Positions 17,745 through 26,688 of a DNA stretch of 64,000 nt are shown here, piece after piece. The DNA comes from CAUPWF01 sp036656795 (GTDB lineage Bacteria > Bacillota > Clostridia > Lachnospirales > Lachnospiraceae), in assembly GCA_036656795.1 (NCBI GenBank), contig JAVXHR010000011.1:1-64000 (forward strand), given 5' to 3'. Under the pieces are notes generated by a model, which was not told where the DNA came from, made no database searches, and saw only the letters and a list, made by a program, of their open reading frames with translations. Numbering within the stretch: the stretch's first letter is position 1; each line of letters begins with the position of its first letter. The translations under genes and the position numbers were made by a program.

Positions 17745-18281
17745 TTACTGGAATTCCGGTTCAATTAATCCAAAAGTCCCATTTTTCCTCTTGTAAACTA
17801 CATTCACTTCATCGGATTCGGCATTACAGAACACATAAAAATCATGACCTAACAAATCCATTTGTATACAAGCATCTTCAGGGTACATTGGTTTAATACC
17901 AAATCGTTTTGTACGAACGATATTAATGGCATCTTCACCGATGTCGCCCCCTTCACTTTCAAAAAATTCTTGACGGAAGTTACTTCCACTTTGCTGTTTT
18001 GCAACCAATTTATTTTTGTATTTACGAAGTTGTCGTTCAATTACTTCTTCTACCAAATCGATTGATACATACATATCATTGCTTACTTGTTCTGAGCGAA
18101 TGATGGTTCCTTTTACAGGGATAGTTACCTCAATTTTCTGACGTTCTTTTTCTACACTAAGAGTTATGATAATTTCTGTCTCTGGGGTAAAATATCGTTC
18201 CAGTTTTCCCAATTTCTGCTTGATTGTCTCTTTCAAGCTAGGTGTTACCTCGATGTTTTTTCCACTAATAATAAAATTCAT
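17745..18281 (-). CDS. hpf: Ribosome hibernation promoting factor, long form
   Basis: A 178-residue long-form HPF/RaiA protein that dimerises 70S ribosomes into inactive 100S particles in starved cells. The start is set at 18281, where AAGGAG precedes an ATG and the typical opening MNFIISGKNIEVTPSLK begins. The S30AE domain covers about residues 1-100; the C-terminal dimerisation domain (about 120-178) shows KRFGIKPMYPEDACIQMDLLGHDFYVF and the closing GLIEPE. It has its own promoter inside the 3' end of the upstream gene (ATTATA at 18343-18348 on the plus strand), which suits separate growth-phase control. Confidence 0.95.
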   Translation of the reverse strand: MNFIISGKNIEVTPSLKETIKQKLGKLERYFTPETEIIITLSVEKERQKIEVTIPVKGTIIRSEQVSNDMYVSIDLVEEVIERQLRKYKNKLVAKQQSGSNFRQEFFESEGGDIGEDAINIVRTKRFGIKPMYPEDACIQMDLLGHDFYVFCNAESDEVNVVYKRKNGTFGLIEPEFQ

Positions 18282-18342
18282 GCTGTCCAACTCCTTTTCG
18301 ATATATTTACAAACCCATAACATATGTTTGTACTATGTAATG

Positions 18343-18371
18343 ATTATACTCTATTTTAGAATTAATGTATA
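18343..18371 (-). promoter_or_regulatory. Promoter of hpf
   Basis: On the minus strand, TATACA, a 17-base spacer and a consensus TATAAT. The -35 lies within the last codons of the neighbouring membrane-protein gene. Confidence 0.55.
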
Positions 18372-18976
18372 GACCGAATCACTTCAATTCTTGTAATTTT
18401 TCCATTCGTTATCTCTGCAATACGTAACCCAAAATCCTTGTAATAGGTGCATGCACCTATTCCTATTTCATCATTATCGGCCTCTAATTTTCTGGTGACA
18501 ACATCACATAAAGTGTCTTCATTATTCTCATAAGGAATATGGACGTGAATTAGGCGGTTTACGTAGGAAACTTTTTGGGTTCCCCGGAATATAACTTTTT
18601 CGGATTCATCAAATTCACAGAACAAATACTTGCGGATGGCAAATAAAATTGCAATTGCAAAGGCACCAATCAAATTATCCATAGCAGACGAATGATACAT
18701 GACAATCTGCCTTGCTACGGCAAAGACAAGTACTTCAAATACAGTAGCAGGGGAATGGCTACACAACATACGTATTAATTCAATTCCAATGACAAGTGAA
18801 AAAGCTGCCCCCAAGACATCATTGAAAGAAGCGTAGGTTTGAAAAGTTGGAAGATGTAGTACAGAACCTGCCAAACCAACGGTAAAGTATATAATACTAA
18901 TACCAAGAATTCCTGAGATTAGCAACTCCAGTGCGGTTGAAGATTTCTGGAGTATGGCTTTTGCATATTTTTTCAT
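18362..18976 (-). CDS. Four-helix membrane protein, PsiE-like, with cytoplasmic C-terminal domain
   Basis: A 204-residue protein with about four hydrophobic helices (about 15-40, 52-72, 77-95, 100-118) followed by a soluble domain of about 80 residues. The membrane part (LVIGIELIRML, VFEVLVFAVARQIVM) resembles the PsiE phosphate-starvation family. The tail alternates strands and a helix in a way reminiscent of small ligand-binding domains on transporters (RCK_C-like), which is only an impression. The start at 18976 has GGAGG upstream. It lies 20 bases after a PAP2 phosphatase gene and appears to be the last gene of the typA operon. Function unknown. Confidence 0.6.
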   Translation of the reverse strand: MKKYAKAILQKSSTALELLISGILGISIIYFTVGLAGSVLHLPTFQTYASFNDVLGAAFSLVIGIELIRMLCSHSPATVFEVLVFAVARQIVMYHSSAMDNLIGAFAIAILFAIRKYLFCEFDESEKVIFRGTQKVSYVNRLIHVHIPYENNEDTLCDVVTRKLEADNDEIGIGACTYYKDFGLRIAEITNGKITRIEVIRSIH

Positions 18977-18996
18977 AATAAGTCCTCCATATATAA

Positions 18997-19884
18997 TTAT
19001 TTTTTTTGAAACTTTGAAAAACAATAGGGATAAATAGCAAGTACCCATAACACCAGCAGGAAGTATTGCACCATTTTTGATAAAATAGAACCACCAAATA
19101 GTGTTTGAAATCCTATTTTGATGCCAAGTGCAATGGAAAGTCCCAAGACCAATTTTAGCACTTGTCCAATCAGCGTACGAGTGTGGGTGTTAAAATTGAT
19201 ACATGTACGTTCTATATACCAGCCTACGGCGAAACCAAGCCCTGCACCGGCGGCTTTACAACAATCCGAGGCATATTTCTGTGTAATGATATTGTCATTC
19301 AATAGAAACAATGCATAGAGACTGACTCCAATAGATGCAAGAGTCAGTGCTGCTGCAATCCATTTAATATACTTTGTATCATCTAATAAAAAGTGTTGTC
19401 CTCGCCATACAAGCCAGGAAAGGAAGAGTGATATTCCCAAAGAAACCAACACATCTTTTGGAGTATGACAACCAAGATATAAACGGGAGAATCCAATGGA
19501 CAAGAATGCAAGCACACAGAGTCCTTTCATCCAGATGTGTTTAGTAGAAAAGGAAATAGGAGCAAATAGACAGGTGGCACCTTGAGTATGCCCACTTGGA
19601 AAGGAGTAACCTGTGGCACCGGGAATTGCACTTTCTACGGCATGAAATCCGGGATCAAGAACCCAAGGTCTTGGAATACGAAATGTAATTTTTAATGTTT
19701 GTACACAGAGTCCTGCAGAAAAATAAGAGAATCCCAACAGATAAGCAAAGCGCTTATTTGCGCACCAATAAAGCACGCAAATAACCGCTATGATAATAAG
19801 TTCTTGTCCAAAATAAGTTATAAATTGAAAGAGTTGGTCTAATACGGGGGTACGAATACCCTCTAGCAGTTTCAAAAAATTCAT
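18997..19884 (-). CDS. PAP2-family membrane phosphatase
   Basis: A 295-residue integral membrane phosphatase of the PAP2 superfamily. All three active-site motifs are present: KITFRIPRP (KxxxxxxRP), PSGHTQ and SRLYLGCHTPKDV (SRxxxxxHxxxD). About seven to eight hydrophobic helices follow the usual layout, with extra helices after the catalytic core. Family members dephosphorylate phosphatidate, undecaprenyl pyrophosphate or other lipid phosphates at the outer face of the membrane; which one applies here is not decidable. Its start codon overlaps the typA stop (TAATG), indicating translational coupling. Confidence 0.9.
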   Translation of the reverse strand: MNFLKLLEGIRTPVLDQLFQFITYFGQELIIIAVICVLYWCANKRFAYLLGFSYFSAGLCVQTLKITFRIPRPWVLDPGFHAVESAIPGATGYSFPSGHTQGATCLFAPISFSTKHIWMKGLCVLAFLSIGFSRLYLGCHTPKDVLVSLGISLFLSWLVWRGQHFLLDDTKYIKWIAAALTLASIGVSLYALFLLNDNIITQKYASDCCKAAGAGLGFAVGWYIERTCINFNTHTRTLIGQVLKLVLGLSIALGIKIGFQTLFGGSILSKMVQYFLLVLWVLAIYPYCFSKFQKK

Positions 19885-21707
19885 TATTTAGCTCCTTTTT
19901 TTCTTAACTTTGCATCTAAAATCTTTTTACGTATTCTTAAATTCTTTGGAGTCACTTCCAATAATTCATCTGTATCAATAAAATCTAATGCTTCTTCCAA
20001 ACTTAGAATGCGTGGAGTTGTTAACTTTAAGGAATCATCGGCTCCGGAAGAACGGGTATTGGTAAGGTGTTTTGTCTTACACACATTCAATTCAATATCT
20101 TCTGCTTTTCCGTTTTGTCCAATTACCATGCCGGAATAGATCTTTTCGCCGGCACCTATAAACAGAGTACCACGTTCTTGAGCACCAAACAATCCATAAG
20201 TCACAGATTCTCCAGTTTCAAAAGAGATTAAAGAGCCTTGTTTACGGTATTGAATCTCGCCTTTGTAAGGAGCATAGCCCTCAAAAGCGGTGTTGATAAT
20301 TCCGTTTCCTTTAGTATCGGTCATAAACTCTCCACGATATCCAATCAGACCACGCGCAGGGATTAAGAATTCTAAACGGGTATAACCACCGTTAGATGCA
20401 CCCATACCACGCAATTCACCTTTACGCTGACTTAACTTGTCAATAACAACACCGGTAAATTCATCAGGGACATCAATATAGGCGATTTCCATTGGCTCTA
20501 ATAATTTATCGTGTTCATCTCGTTGATATAGAACCTCTGCTTTACTAACTGCAAATTCATAGCCCTCACGACGCATATTTTCAATTAATACAGAAAGATG
20601 TAATTCTCCACGACCGGATACTTTATAGCTTTCGGTTGTATTCGATTCTTCTACACGTAAACTAACATCAGTATTCAATTCACGAAACAGACGTTCTCTT
20701 ATATGACGCGAGGTAACGTATTTACCCTCTTGCCCTGCAAATGGACTGTCATTTACAATAAATTGCATGGCAATAGTTGGCTCAGATATCTTCTGAAACG
20801 GAATTGGAACTGCATTTTCAGGAGAACATAAAGTATCCCCAATTGCAATATCAGAGATTCCAGAGATAGCAACAATAGAACCCATAGAAGCTTCTTTGAC
20901 TTCTACTTTATCAAGACCATCATATTCATACAGTTTGTTTATTTTTACTTTTCGTTGCTTTTCAGGCTCATGGGCATTTACAACAACCATTTCCTGGTTG
21001 ACACGAATCACACCGTTATCTACTTTACCAACTCCGATACGTCCCACATATTCATTGTAATCAATGGTGCTGATTAACACTTGAGTATCTGCATCGATAT
21101 CTCCTTCGGGAGCCGGAATATAGTCGATGATTGTTTCAAATAACGGAACCATATTCTTTTCGTCATCGGTTAAATCCAATACAGCAATTCCCGCTTTTGC
21201 GGAAGCATAGACAAATGGGCAATCTAATTGTTCGTCTGAAGCGTCTAAGTCCATAAATAATTCTAAAACTTCATCGATTACTTCATCAGGTCTTGCCTCT
21301 GGTCGGTCAATCTTATTAATACATACAATAACAGGCAATTCTAATTCTAGGGCTTTTCGTAATACGAATTTGGTCTGTGGCATTGCACCCTCAAAGGCAT
21401 CTACAACCAGTATAACACCATTTACCATCTTAAGAACACGTTCTACTTCGCCACCAAAATCAGCATGTCCGGGTGTATCGATGATATTAATTTTCGTATG
21501 TTTATAATATACGGCAGTATTCTTTGCTAAAATTGTAATACCGCGCTCGCGCTCGATATCATTGGAATCCATAACACGCTCTGCGACTTCTTGGTTTGCA
21601 CGAAATACACCACTTTGTTTTAACAGTTCATCTACTAATGTAGTTTTACCATGGTCAACATGGGCGATAATTGCGATGTTTCTAATATCTTCACGTTTTG
21701 TTTTCAT
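19884..21707 (-). CDS. typA: Ribosome-associated GTPase TypA/BipA
   Basis: A 607-residue translational GTPase of the TypA/BipA family, which binds ribosomes and supports 50S assembly and stress growth. G-motifs: AHVDHGKTT (G1), RERGIT (G2), DTPGHADF (G3), NKIDRPEA (G4) and a G5-like SAKAG. The EF-G-like domains and the TypA-specific C-terminal domain (about 480-607) are all present, with the diagnostic TRLEFLIPARGLIGYRGEFMTDT. It opens an operon with a PAP2 phosphatase and a PsiE-like protein. Confidence 0.97.
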   Translation of the reverse strand: MKTKREDIRNIAIIAHVDHGKTTLVDELLKQSGVFRANQEVAERVMDSNDIERERGITILAKNTAVYYKHTKINIIDTPGHADFGGEVERVLKMVNGVILVVDAFEGAMPQTKFVLRKALELELPVIVCINKIDRPEARPDEVIDEVLELFMDLDASDEQLDCPFVYASAKAGIAVLDLTDDEKNMVPLFETIIDYIPAPEGDIDADTQVLISTIDYNEYVGRIGVGKVDNGVIRVNQEMVVVNAHEPEKQRKVKINKLYEYDGLDKVEVKEASMGSIVAISGISDIAIGDTLCSPENAVPIPFQKISEPTIAMQFIVNDSPFAGQEGKYVTSRHIRERLFRELNTDVSLRVEESNTTESYKVSGRGELHLSVLIENMRREGYEFAVSKAEVLYQRDEHDKLLEPMEIAYIDVPDEFTGVVIDKLSQRKGELRGMGASNGGYTRLEFLIPARGLIGYRGEFMTDTKGNGIINTAFEGYAPYKGEIQYRKQGSLISFETGESVTYGLFGAQERGTLFIGAGEKIYSGMVIGQNGKAEDIELNVCKTKHLTNTRSSGADDSLKLTTPRILSLEEALDFIDTDELLEVTPKNLRIRKKILDAKLRKKGAK

Positions 21708-21753
21708 TAATTTTAATCCTTCTCTTTTCTTATTAAAAAGTTACAACTTTTAT

Positions 21754-21781
21754 ATTTTACCACATTTTCAAAAAAATACAA
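21754..21781 (-). promoter_or_regulatory. Promoter of the typA operon
   Basis: On the minus strand, TTGTAT, a 16-base spacer and TAAAAT, about 50 bases before the start codon. Confidence 0.5.
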
Positions 21782-21865
21782 GGTTTTAGTTCTAAAAGTT
21801 CATTTTGCTACATAAACTAAGTATTGACTCAAAATACGAAAAAGAGGAAGGGAGAATTACAGATT

Positions 21866-22495
21866 ATGTCAGATAAGATTATTGAAAACAACCAAGTAAC
21901 TATTATGGGAGAGGTAGCCTCAGAGTTTATATTCAGCCACGAGGTCTTCGGAGAAGGGTTCTACATGGTAGATATTCTGGTGAAAAGATTGAGCAATTCA
22001 GACGACCGTATTCCACTGATGATATCAGAACGGCTTATTGACACCAGTCAAGATTATACGGGGGAATATGTAATGGCCAGTGGACAGTTTCGCTCGTACA
22101 ATCGTCATGAAGAACAAAGAAATCGCTTGGTATTATCGGTTTTTGTAAGAGAAGTGACATTTGTTGAAGAAGAGGTAGATGGTGCGAAGACGAATAATAT
22201 TTTATTGGATGGTTACATATGTAAGGCACCAATTTATAGGAAGACACCATTAGGGAGAGAGATTGCGGATCTGCTATTGGCGGTAAATCGTCCATATGGT
22301 AAATCTGATTATATTCCATGTATATGCTGGGGGCGTAATGCCCGTTTTGCTTCGGGTTTTGAAGTGGGAGAACATGTACAGGTATTGGGACGGATTCAGA
22401 GCAGAGAATATGTAAAAAAAATAACAGAAACAGATACGGAGAAAAGAGTTGCATATGAGGTATCTGTAAGTAAACTGGAATGTGTATTAGAGTAG
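21866..22495 (+). CDS. Single-stranded DNA-binding-like protein with two OB-type halves
   Basis: A 209-residue protein related to SSB. The start at 21866 is chosen for GGGAG upstream; the in-frame TTG at 21824 has no site. Two halves each look like an OB fold: residues about 8-105 (VTIMGEVASEF..., FVREVTFVEEE) and about 110-205 (NNILLDGYICKAPIYRKTPLGREI...IPCICWGRNARF...VQVLGRIQSREYV). The second half carries the clearest SSB-like pattern. It lacks the acidic DDDIPF-type tip of housekeeping SSB (it ends KLECVLE), so it is unlikely to recruit repair partners that way and is probably not the replicative SSB. Its role is unknown; it lies between typA and dapA. Confidence 0.7.
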   Translation: MSDKIIENNQVTIMGEVASEFIFSHEVFGEGFYMVDILVKRLSNSDDRIPLMISERLIDTSQDYTGEYVMASGQFRSYNRHEEQRNRLVLSVFVREVTFVEEEVDGAKTNNILLDGYICKAPIYRKTPLGREIADLLLAVNRPYGKSDYIPCICWGRNARFASGFEVGEHVQVLGRIQSREYVKKITETDTEKRVAYEVSVSKLECVLE

Positions 22496-22504
22496 TGACA
22501 TTCA

Positions 22505-22533
22505 TTGACATTGTACGGAAATGATGGTAATAT
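22505..22533 (+). promoter_or_regulatory. Promoter of dapA
   Basis: Consensus TTGACA (22505-22510), a 17-base spacer and TAATAT (22528-22533). The leader is only about 30 bases, too short for a lysine riboswitch. Confidence 0.75.
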
Positions 22534-22570
22534 TTGTAATAGTAACTGACGGTAAATTAGGAGGAAGAGT

Positions 22571-23461
22571 ATGGCTATATTTACGGGAGCAGGAGTGGCA
22601 ATTGTAACACCATTTCATGCAGATGGAAGTGTCAATTTTGAAAGATTGGAAGAATTAATAGATTATCAGTGTAATCATGGAACGGATAGTATTATTATCT
22701 GTGGAACTACAGGCGAGTCATCAACGCTTACAGAAGAAGAGCATATGGTTTGCATCAAGAAAGCAGTAGAATTTACGAAAGGACGAATTCCGGTAGTTGC
22801 TGGAACAGGTTCTAACTGTACAAGAACAACAATTGATATGTCAAAAGAGGCTGTGACATATGGGGTAGATGGACTACTGGTTGTGACACCTTATTATAAT
22901 AAAGCGACACAACAGGGGTTGATTCAACATTACACAGCAGTGGCAAAAGAAGCAAAAGCACCCATTATTATGTACAATGTAGGAAGCCGAACAGGGTGTA
23001 ATATTGCACCTGAGACTGCGGCAACCTTAGCAACAACCGTAGATAATATTGTAGGAATTAAAGAAGCCTCTGGTAACATCTCTCAGATTGCAAAAGTAAT
23101 GCAACTGGCAGATGGGAATATTGATTTATATTCCGGAAATGATGACCAGATTGTACCGATTCTTTCTCTAGGCGGGAAAGGTGTGATTTCAGTGTTGGCA
23201 AATGTGGCACCACAAGTAACCCATGATATTTGTGCAAGGTTTTTTGCGGGAGATGTAAAAGGAAGTTGTGAGTTACAATTAAGTGCATTGCCATTGATTG
23301 AAAAATTATTCTGTGAAGTGAACCCAATTCCGGTAAAGAAAGCGGTGAGCTTAATGGGCATGGAGGTTGGAGGACTTCGTATGCCTCTTACTGAGATAGA
23401 GCCGGCACATGAACAACAATTGATTCTAGCAATGAAAGAATTCGGAATTCAATTGGTATAA
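22571..23461 (+). CDS. dapA: 4-hydroxy-tetrahydrodipicolinate synthase
   Basis: A 296-residue TIM-barrel aldolase that condenses pyruvate with aspartate semialdehyde at the entry to lysine and diaminopimelate synthesis. The substrate motif GTTGESSTL (about 44-52), the catalytic Tyr in VVTPYYNK (about 134) and the Schiff-base Lys in VGIKEASGN (about 162) are all visible. Length is normal. It has its own strong promoter and is followed by a weak hairpin and then dapB, the next enzyme of the pathway. Confidence 0.97.
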   Translation: MAIFTGAGVAIVTPFHADGSVNFERLEELIDYQCNHGTDSIIICGTTGESSTLTEEEHMVCIKKAVEFTKGRIPVVAGTGSNCTRTTIDMSKEAVTYGVDGLLVVTPYYNKATQQGLIQHYTAVAKEAKAPIIMYNVGSRTGCNIAPETAATLATTVDNIVGIKEASGNISQIAKVMQLADGNIDLYSGNDDQIVPILSLGGKGVISVLANVAPQVTHDICARFFAGDVKGSCELQLSALPLIEKLFCEVNPIPVKKAVSLMGMEVGGLRMPLTEIEPAHEQQLILAMKEFGIQLV

Positions 23462-23480
23462 ATTTGCAAAGAAATAATAT

Positions 23481-23510
23481 AGAGGATGTCGTAACAATGC
23501 GATGTCCTCT
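23481..23510 (+). terminator. Weak hairpin between dapA and dapB
   Basis: An 11-bp stem with two G-T pairs (AGAGGATGTCG/CGATGTCCTCT) and an 8-base loop, followed only by a loose T-rich stretch. It may attenuate rather than stop transcription, because no convincing promoter is seen before dapB. Confidence 0.45.
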
Positions 23511-23605
23511 CATTTTAATATAACCTTACAAAGATGCGATGGGTTACAAGAAAACAGCGAAGTAAAATTCAAGTATTTATTTTGACAGAATGTGGAGGTA
23601 ATAGG

Positions 23606-24361
23606 ATGATTCGATTTATGATGCACGGTTGTAATGGGAAAATGGGACAAGTAATATCGAAACTGGTAAAGGAAGATGAACATGCGGAGATTGTGGCGGG
23701 TGTGGATGCACATGGAACAGGTACACATGATTATCCGATATTTACGGAATTGGAAGCATGTACGGTACAAGTAGATGTGATACTGGATTTTTCCAATGCA
23801 CAGGCAGCAGACCATCTGTTGGATTATTGTGTAAATACTCAGACACCGGTGGTGTTGTGTACAACAGGATTGTCAGAACTACAATTACAGAAATTAGAGA
23901 TTGCAAGTAAAAAAGTAGCTATCCTAAAATCAGCAAATATGTCATTGGGAATTAATATGTTATTAAAATTATTACAAGATGCTACAAAAGTTTTGGCTCC
24001 GGCAGGTTTTGACATTGAATTAATTGAAAAACATCATAATCAAAAAGTAGATGCTCCAAGTGGAACTGCAATTGCAATGGCAGACGCAATTAATGATACA
24101 TTGAATCATGAATACACCTATCAGTTTGATCGAAGTAAGGAACGCAAAAAACGTGAAAAGAAAGAAATAGGAGTTGTTTCAGTACGTGGGGGCACCATTG
24201 TAGGTGAACATGAAGTAATCTTTGCGGGAGCAGACGAAGTAATAGAATTCAAGCATACCGCATATTCCAAAGCAGTATTTGGGAAAGGTGCTATTGAAGC
24301 TGGGAAGTTTTTAGCTTTTAAGCCCGCAGGATTGTATGATATGAGCCATGTAATTAAGTAG
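23606..24361 (+). CDS. dapB: 4-hydroxy-tetrahydrodipicolinate reductase
   Basis: A 251-residue NAD(P)H-dependent reductase, the second step of the lysine/diaminopimelate branch. The start at 23606 follows GGAGG with 7 bases spacing and gives the expected opening MIRFMMHGCNGKMG, the dinucleotide-binding loop. The substrate and catalytic block IELIEKHHNQKVDAPSGTA carries the His-His pair and the conserved Lys. Length is slightly short of the enterobacterial enzyme but usual for clostridia. It lies about 145 bases after dapA and 30 bases before fbp. Confidence 0.96.
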   Translation: MIRFMMHGCNGKMGQVISKLVKEDEHAEIVAGVDAHGTGTHDYPIFTELEACTVQVDVILDFSNAQAADHLLDYCVNTQTPVVLCTTGLSELQLQKLEIASKKVAILKSANMSLGINMLLKLLQDATKVLAPAGFDIELIEKHHNQKVDAPSGTAIAMADAINDTLNHEYTYQFDRSKERKKREKKEIGVVSVRGGTIVGEHEVIFAGADEVIEFKHTAYSKAVFGKGAIEAGKFLAFKPAGLYDMSHVIK

Positions 24362-24391
24362 GGAATGACCAATGATAAGGAGGATTGTAAT

Positions 24392-26344
24392 ATGCAGGAA
24401 CTAGATACACGATATCTGGAACGTCTCTCAGATCTGTACCCAACCATTGCGGCAGCATCTACTGAGATTATTAATTTACAGGCTATTTTGAATCTGCCCA
24501 AAGGAACAGAACACTTTTTGACAGATATTCATGGGGAATATGAGGCTTTTTCCCATGTGTTAAAGAATGGTTCCGGTTCGGTGCGCAGGAAAATTGATGA
24601 TGTGTTTGGAAATACATTAAGCACAAAAGATAAACAATCCTTGGCAACTTTGATTTATTACCCTCGTGAAAAGATGAACATGGTAAGTAAATCCGAGAGC
24701 AACATGGAAGATTGGTATAAGATTACATTATACCGTCTGATAGAAGTAAGCAAGCGCGCGTCCAGAAAGTATACACGTTCCAAAGTCCGAAAAGCATTGC
24801 CAAAAGATTTTGCATATGTAATAGAAGAACTGATTAATGAGAAAGCGGAAGTATTAGACAAAGAATCTTATTATAATGAAATCGTCAATACCATTATCCG
24901 AGTGGGAAGAGCAGAAGAATTCATTGTGGAAATATGTGAATTAATTCAACGATTGACGGTAGATCATCTTCATATTGTAGGTGATATCTACGATCGTGGT
25001 CCGGGACCTCATATCATTATGGATAAATTAATGAGTTATCATTCCGTGGACATACAGTGGGGAAACCATGATGTACTGTGGATGGGTGCGGCAGCAGGTC
25101 AACGTGCCTGCATTGCAAATGTGATTCGTATCTGCGCCAGATATGGGAATCTGGATATCTTGGAAGATGGATACGGAATTAATCTATTGCCATTGGCAAC
25201 CTTGGCCATTACTACATATGAAGACGATCCATGTGAATGTTTTCAACTTCATGGAACAGCTAATTATAATATCAAAGAGATGAAGATTGATACGAAGATA
25301 CATAAAGCGATTTCTATTATTCAGTTCAAATTGGAAGGCCAATTGATTAAAAGAAATCCCGGATTCAAATTACAAAGCAGAAATCTATTACATCTCATTG
25401 ACTTTGAAAAAGGGACAATTACTATTGAGGGAAATACCTATGAATTGTTAGACAAGAATTTTCCTACGGTGGATCCTAAACGTCCATATACTTTATCTAA
25501 AGAGGAAGAAGATATTATGGAACGATTGGAAAATGCGTTCTTAAATTGTGAAAAAATCCAAAGTCACATGAGATTTTTGTTGAACAAAGGTGGATTGTAT
25601 AAAGTCTATAACTCTAATCTGCTGTATCATGGTTGTGTACCATTGAATAGTGATGGAAGTTTGAAATCAGTTACGATATTTGGAAAACGCTATAAAGGAA
25701 AATCACTATATGAAATTATAGAAAGTTATATCCGAAAAGGTTTTTTTGCGTTAGATTCCAAAGAAAAAGAACGTGGAAAGGATATGATGTGGTACACCTG
25801 GCTACATGAAAATTCACCATTGTTTGGAAAAGATAAGATGGCTACATTTGAACGATATTTTTTGGCGGAAAAGGAAACACATATAGAAAAAAAGAATCCC
25901 TATTATTATATGTTGGAACGAGAAGATATCATGGATAAAATCTTAGCGGAATTCGGCTTGCCGGCGAAAGGGACTCACATTGTGAATGGACATGTTCCGG
26001 TAAAATCAAAGAATGGAGAGAATCCCATTAAGTGCAACGGCAAAGTATTGGTAATTGATGGTGGATTTTCCAGAGCATATCAAAAAGAAACGGGTATTGC
26101 AGGATATACACTTATCTACAATTCTTATGGGTTGATACTAGTAGCGCATAAACCATTTGAATCCACAGAATCCGCTATTTTAAATGAAAGTGATATTCAT
26201 TCAGACAGTGTTATTGTAAAAAGAGCGTTGGTAAGACGTTTGGTTGGAGATACAGATGTAGGAAAAGAATTAAAGGAAACCATTCAGGATCTGGAACAGC
26301 TATTAGATGCATATAGATCTGGAAAAATTATAGAAAAGATATAA
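24392..26344 (+). CDS. fbp: Fructose-1,6-bisphosphatase, class III
   Basis: A 650-residue class III FBPase, the Firmicutes type, which makes fructose-6-phosphate in gluconeogenesis. The start at 24392 has AAGGAGG eight bases upstream; an in-frame ATG at 24365 has none. The metallophosphatase core is clear: TDIHGEYEAF (about 39-48), GDIYDRGPGPH (about 192-202), WGNHDVLWMG and, late in the protein, NGHVPVKSK and VIDGGFSRAYQK. Length fits the family. It is probably co-transcribed with dapB. Confidence 0.96.
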   Translation: MQELDTRYLERLSDLYPTIAAASTEIINLQAILNLPKGTEHFLTDIHGEYEAFSHVLKNGSGSVRRKIDDVFGNTLSTKDKQSLATLIYYPREKMNMVSKSESNMEDWYKITLYRLIEVSKRASRKYTRSKVRKALPKDFAYVIEELINEKAEVLDKESYYNEIVNTIIRVGRAEEFIVEICELIQRLTVDHLHIVGDIYDRGPGPHIIMDKLMSYHSVDIQWGNHDVLWMGAAAGQRACIANVIRICARYGNLDILEDGYGINLLPLATLAITTYEDDPCECFQLHGTANYNIKEMKIDTKIHKAISIIQFKLEGQLIKRNPGFKLQSRNLLHLIDFEKGTITIEGNTYELLDKNFPTVDPKRPYTLSKEEEDIMERLENAFLNCEKIQSHMRFLLNKGGLYKVYNSNLLYHGCVPLNSDGSLKSVTIFGKRYKGKSLYEIIESYIRKGFFALDSKEKERGKDMMWYTWLHENSPLFGKDKMATFERYFLAEKETHIEKKNPYYYMLEREDIMDKILAEFGLPAKGTHIVNGHVPVKSKNGENPIKCNGKVLVIDGGFSRAYQKETGIAGYTLIYNSYGLILVAHKPFESTESAILNESDIHSDSVIVKRALVRRLVGDTDVGKELKETIQDLEQLLDAYRSGKIIEKI

Positions 26345-26403
26345 GTAAGGTTTAATAAAAAGGTAAAAACTCCCATGTATTAGGTAGTATATATTTAGGC
26401 GGT

Positions 26404-26432
26404 TTGTAAATATTACTAACATGAAATATAAT
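26404..26432 (+). promoter_or_regulatory. Promoter of the small lipoprotein gene
   Basis: TTGTAA (26404-26409), a 17-base spacer and consensus TATAAT (26427-26432). Transcription would start near 26439, which leaves almost no leader before the ATG at 26441 and supports the TTG start at 26459. Confidence 0.6.
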
Positions 26433-26458
26433 ATTTTATCATGAAAGGGAGTGCCAAT

Positions 26459-26680
26459 TTGAAGCGATGTAAAAAAATAGTTTTAATTTTATTATGTGCA
26501 GTTTCGTTGTGCAATATGACTGCTTGTAGTAATAAGTCAACCACAGATACAGCGACCGAAAGTAAAACAGATAATAAAGACGGAGTCATTAAAGATATGG
26601 GCGAAGATGTTAAAGATATGGGTGAAGATGTTAAAGACGGAGTCAATGATGTCAAAGATGATGTAACCAATAAAAAGTAA
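26459..26680 (+). CDS. Small lipoprotein with charged heptad repeats
   Basis: A 73-residue predicted lipoprotein. The start is taken as the TTG at 26459, seven bases after AAAGGGAG; the ATG at 26441 lies before that site and practically at the transcription start. A basic N-terminus and hydrophobic core (KKIVLILLCAVSLCN) lead to the lipobox MTAC, cysteine at about residue 23. The mature part is Thr/Lys/Asp-rich and then repeats a seven-residue unit of the KDMGEDV type about four times, encoded by 21-base units, probably an amphipathic helix. No family is recognised. It precedes hisA, separated by a hairpin. Confidence 0.7.
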   Translation: MKRCKKIVLILLCAVSLCNMTACSNKSTTDTATESKTDNKDGVIKDMGEDVKDMGEDVKDGVNDVKDDVTNKK

Positions 26681-26688
26681 AACAGAGG

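Noticed and set aside
22505..22570. Lysine riboswitch before dapA
   Set aside because: A strong promoter lies only about 30 bases before the ribosome binding site, so there is no room for it.
26441..26458. ATG at 26441 as the start of the small lipoprotein
   Set aside because: It comes before the ribosome binding site and nearly at the predicted transcription start; the TTG at 26459 fits better.
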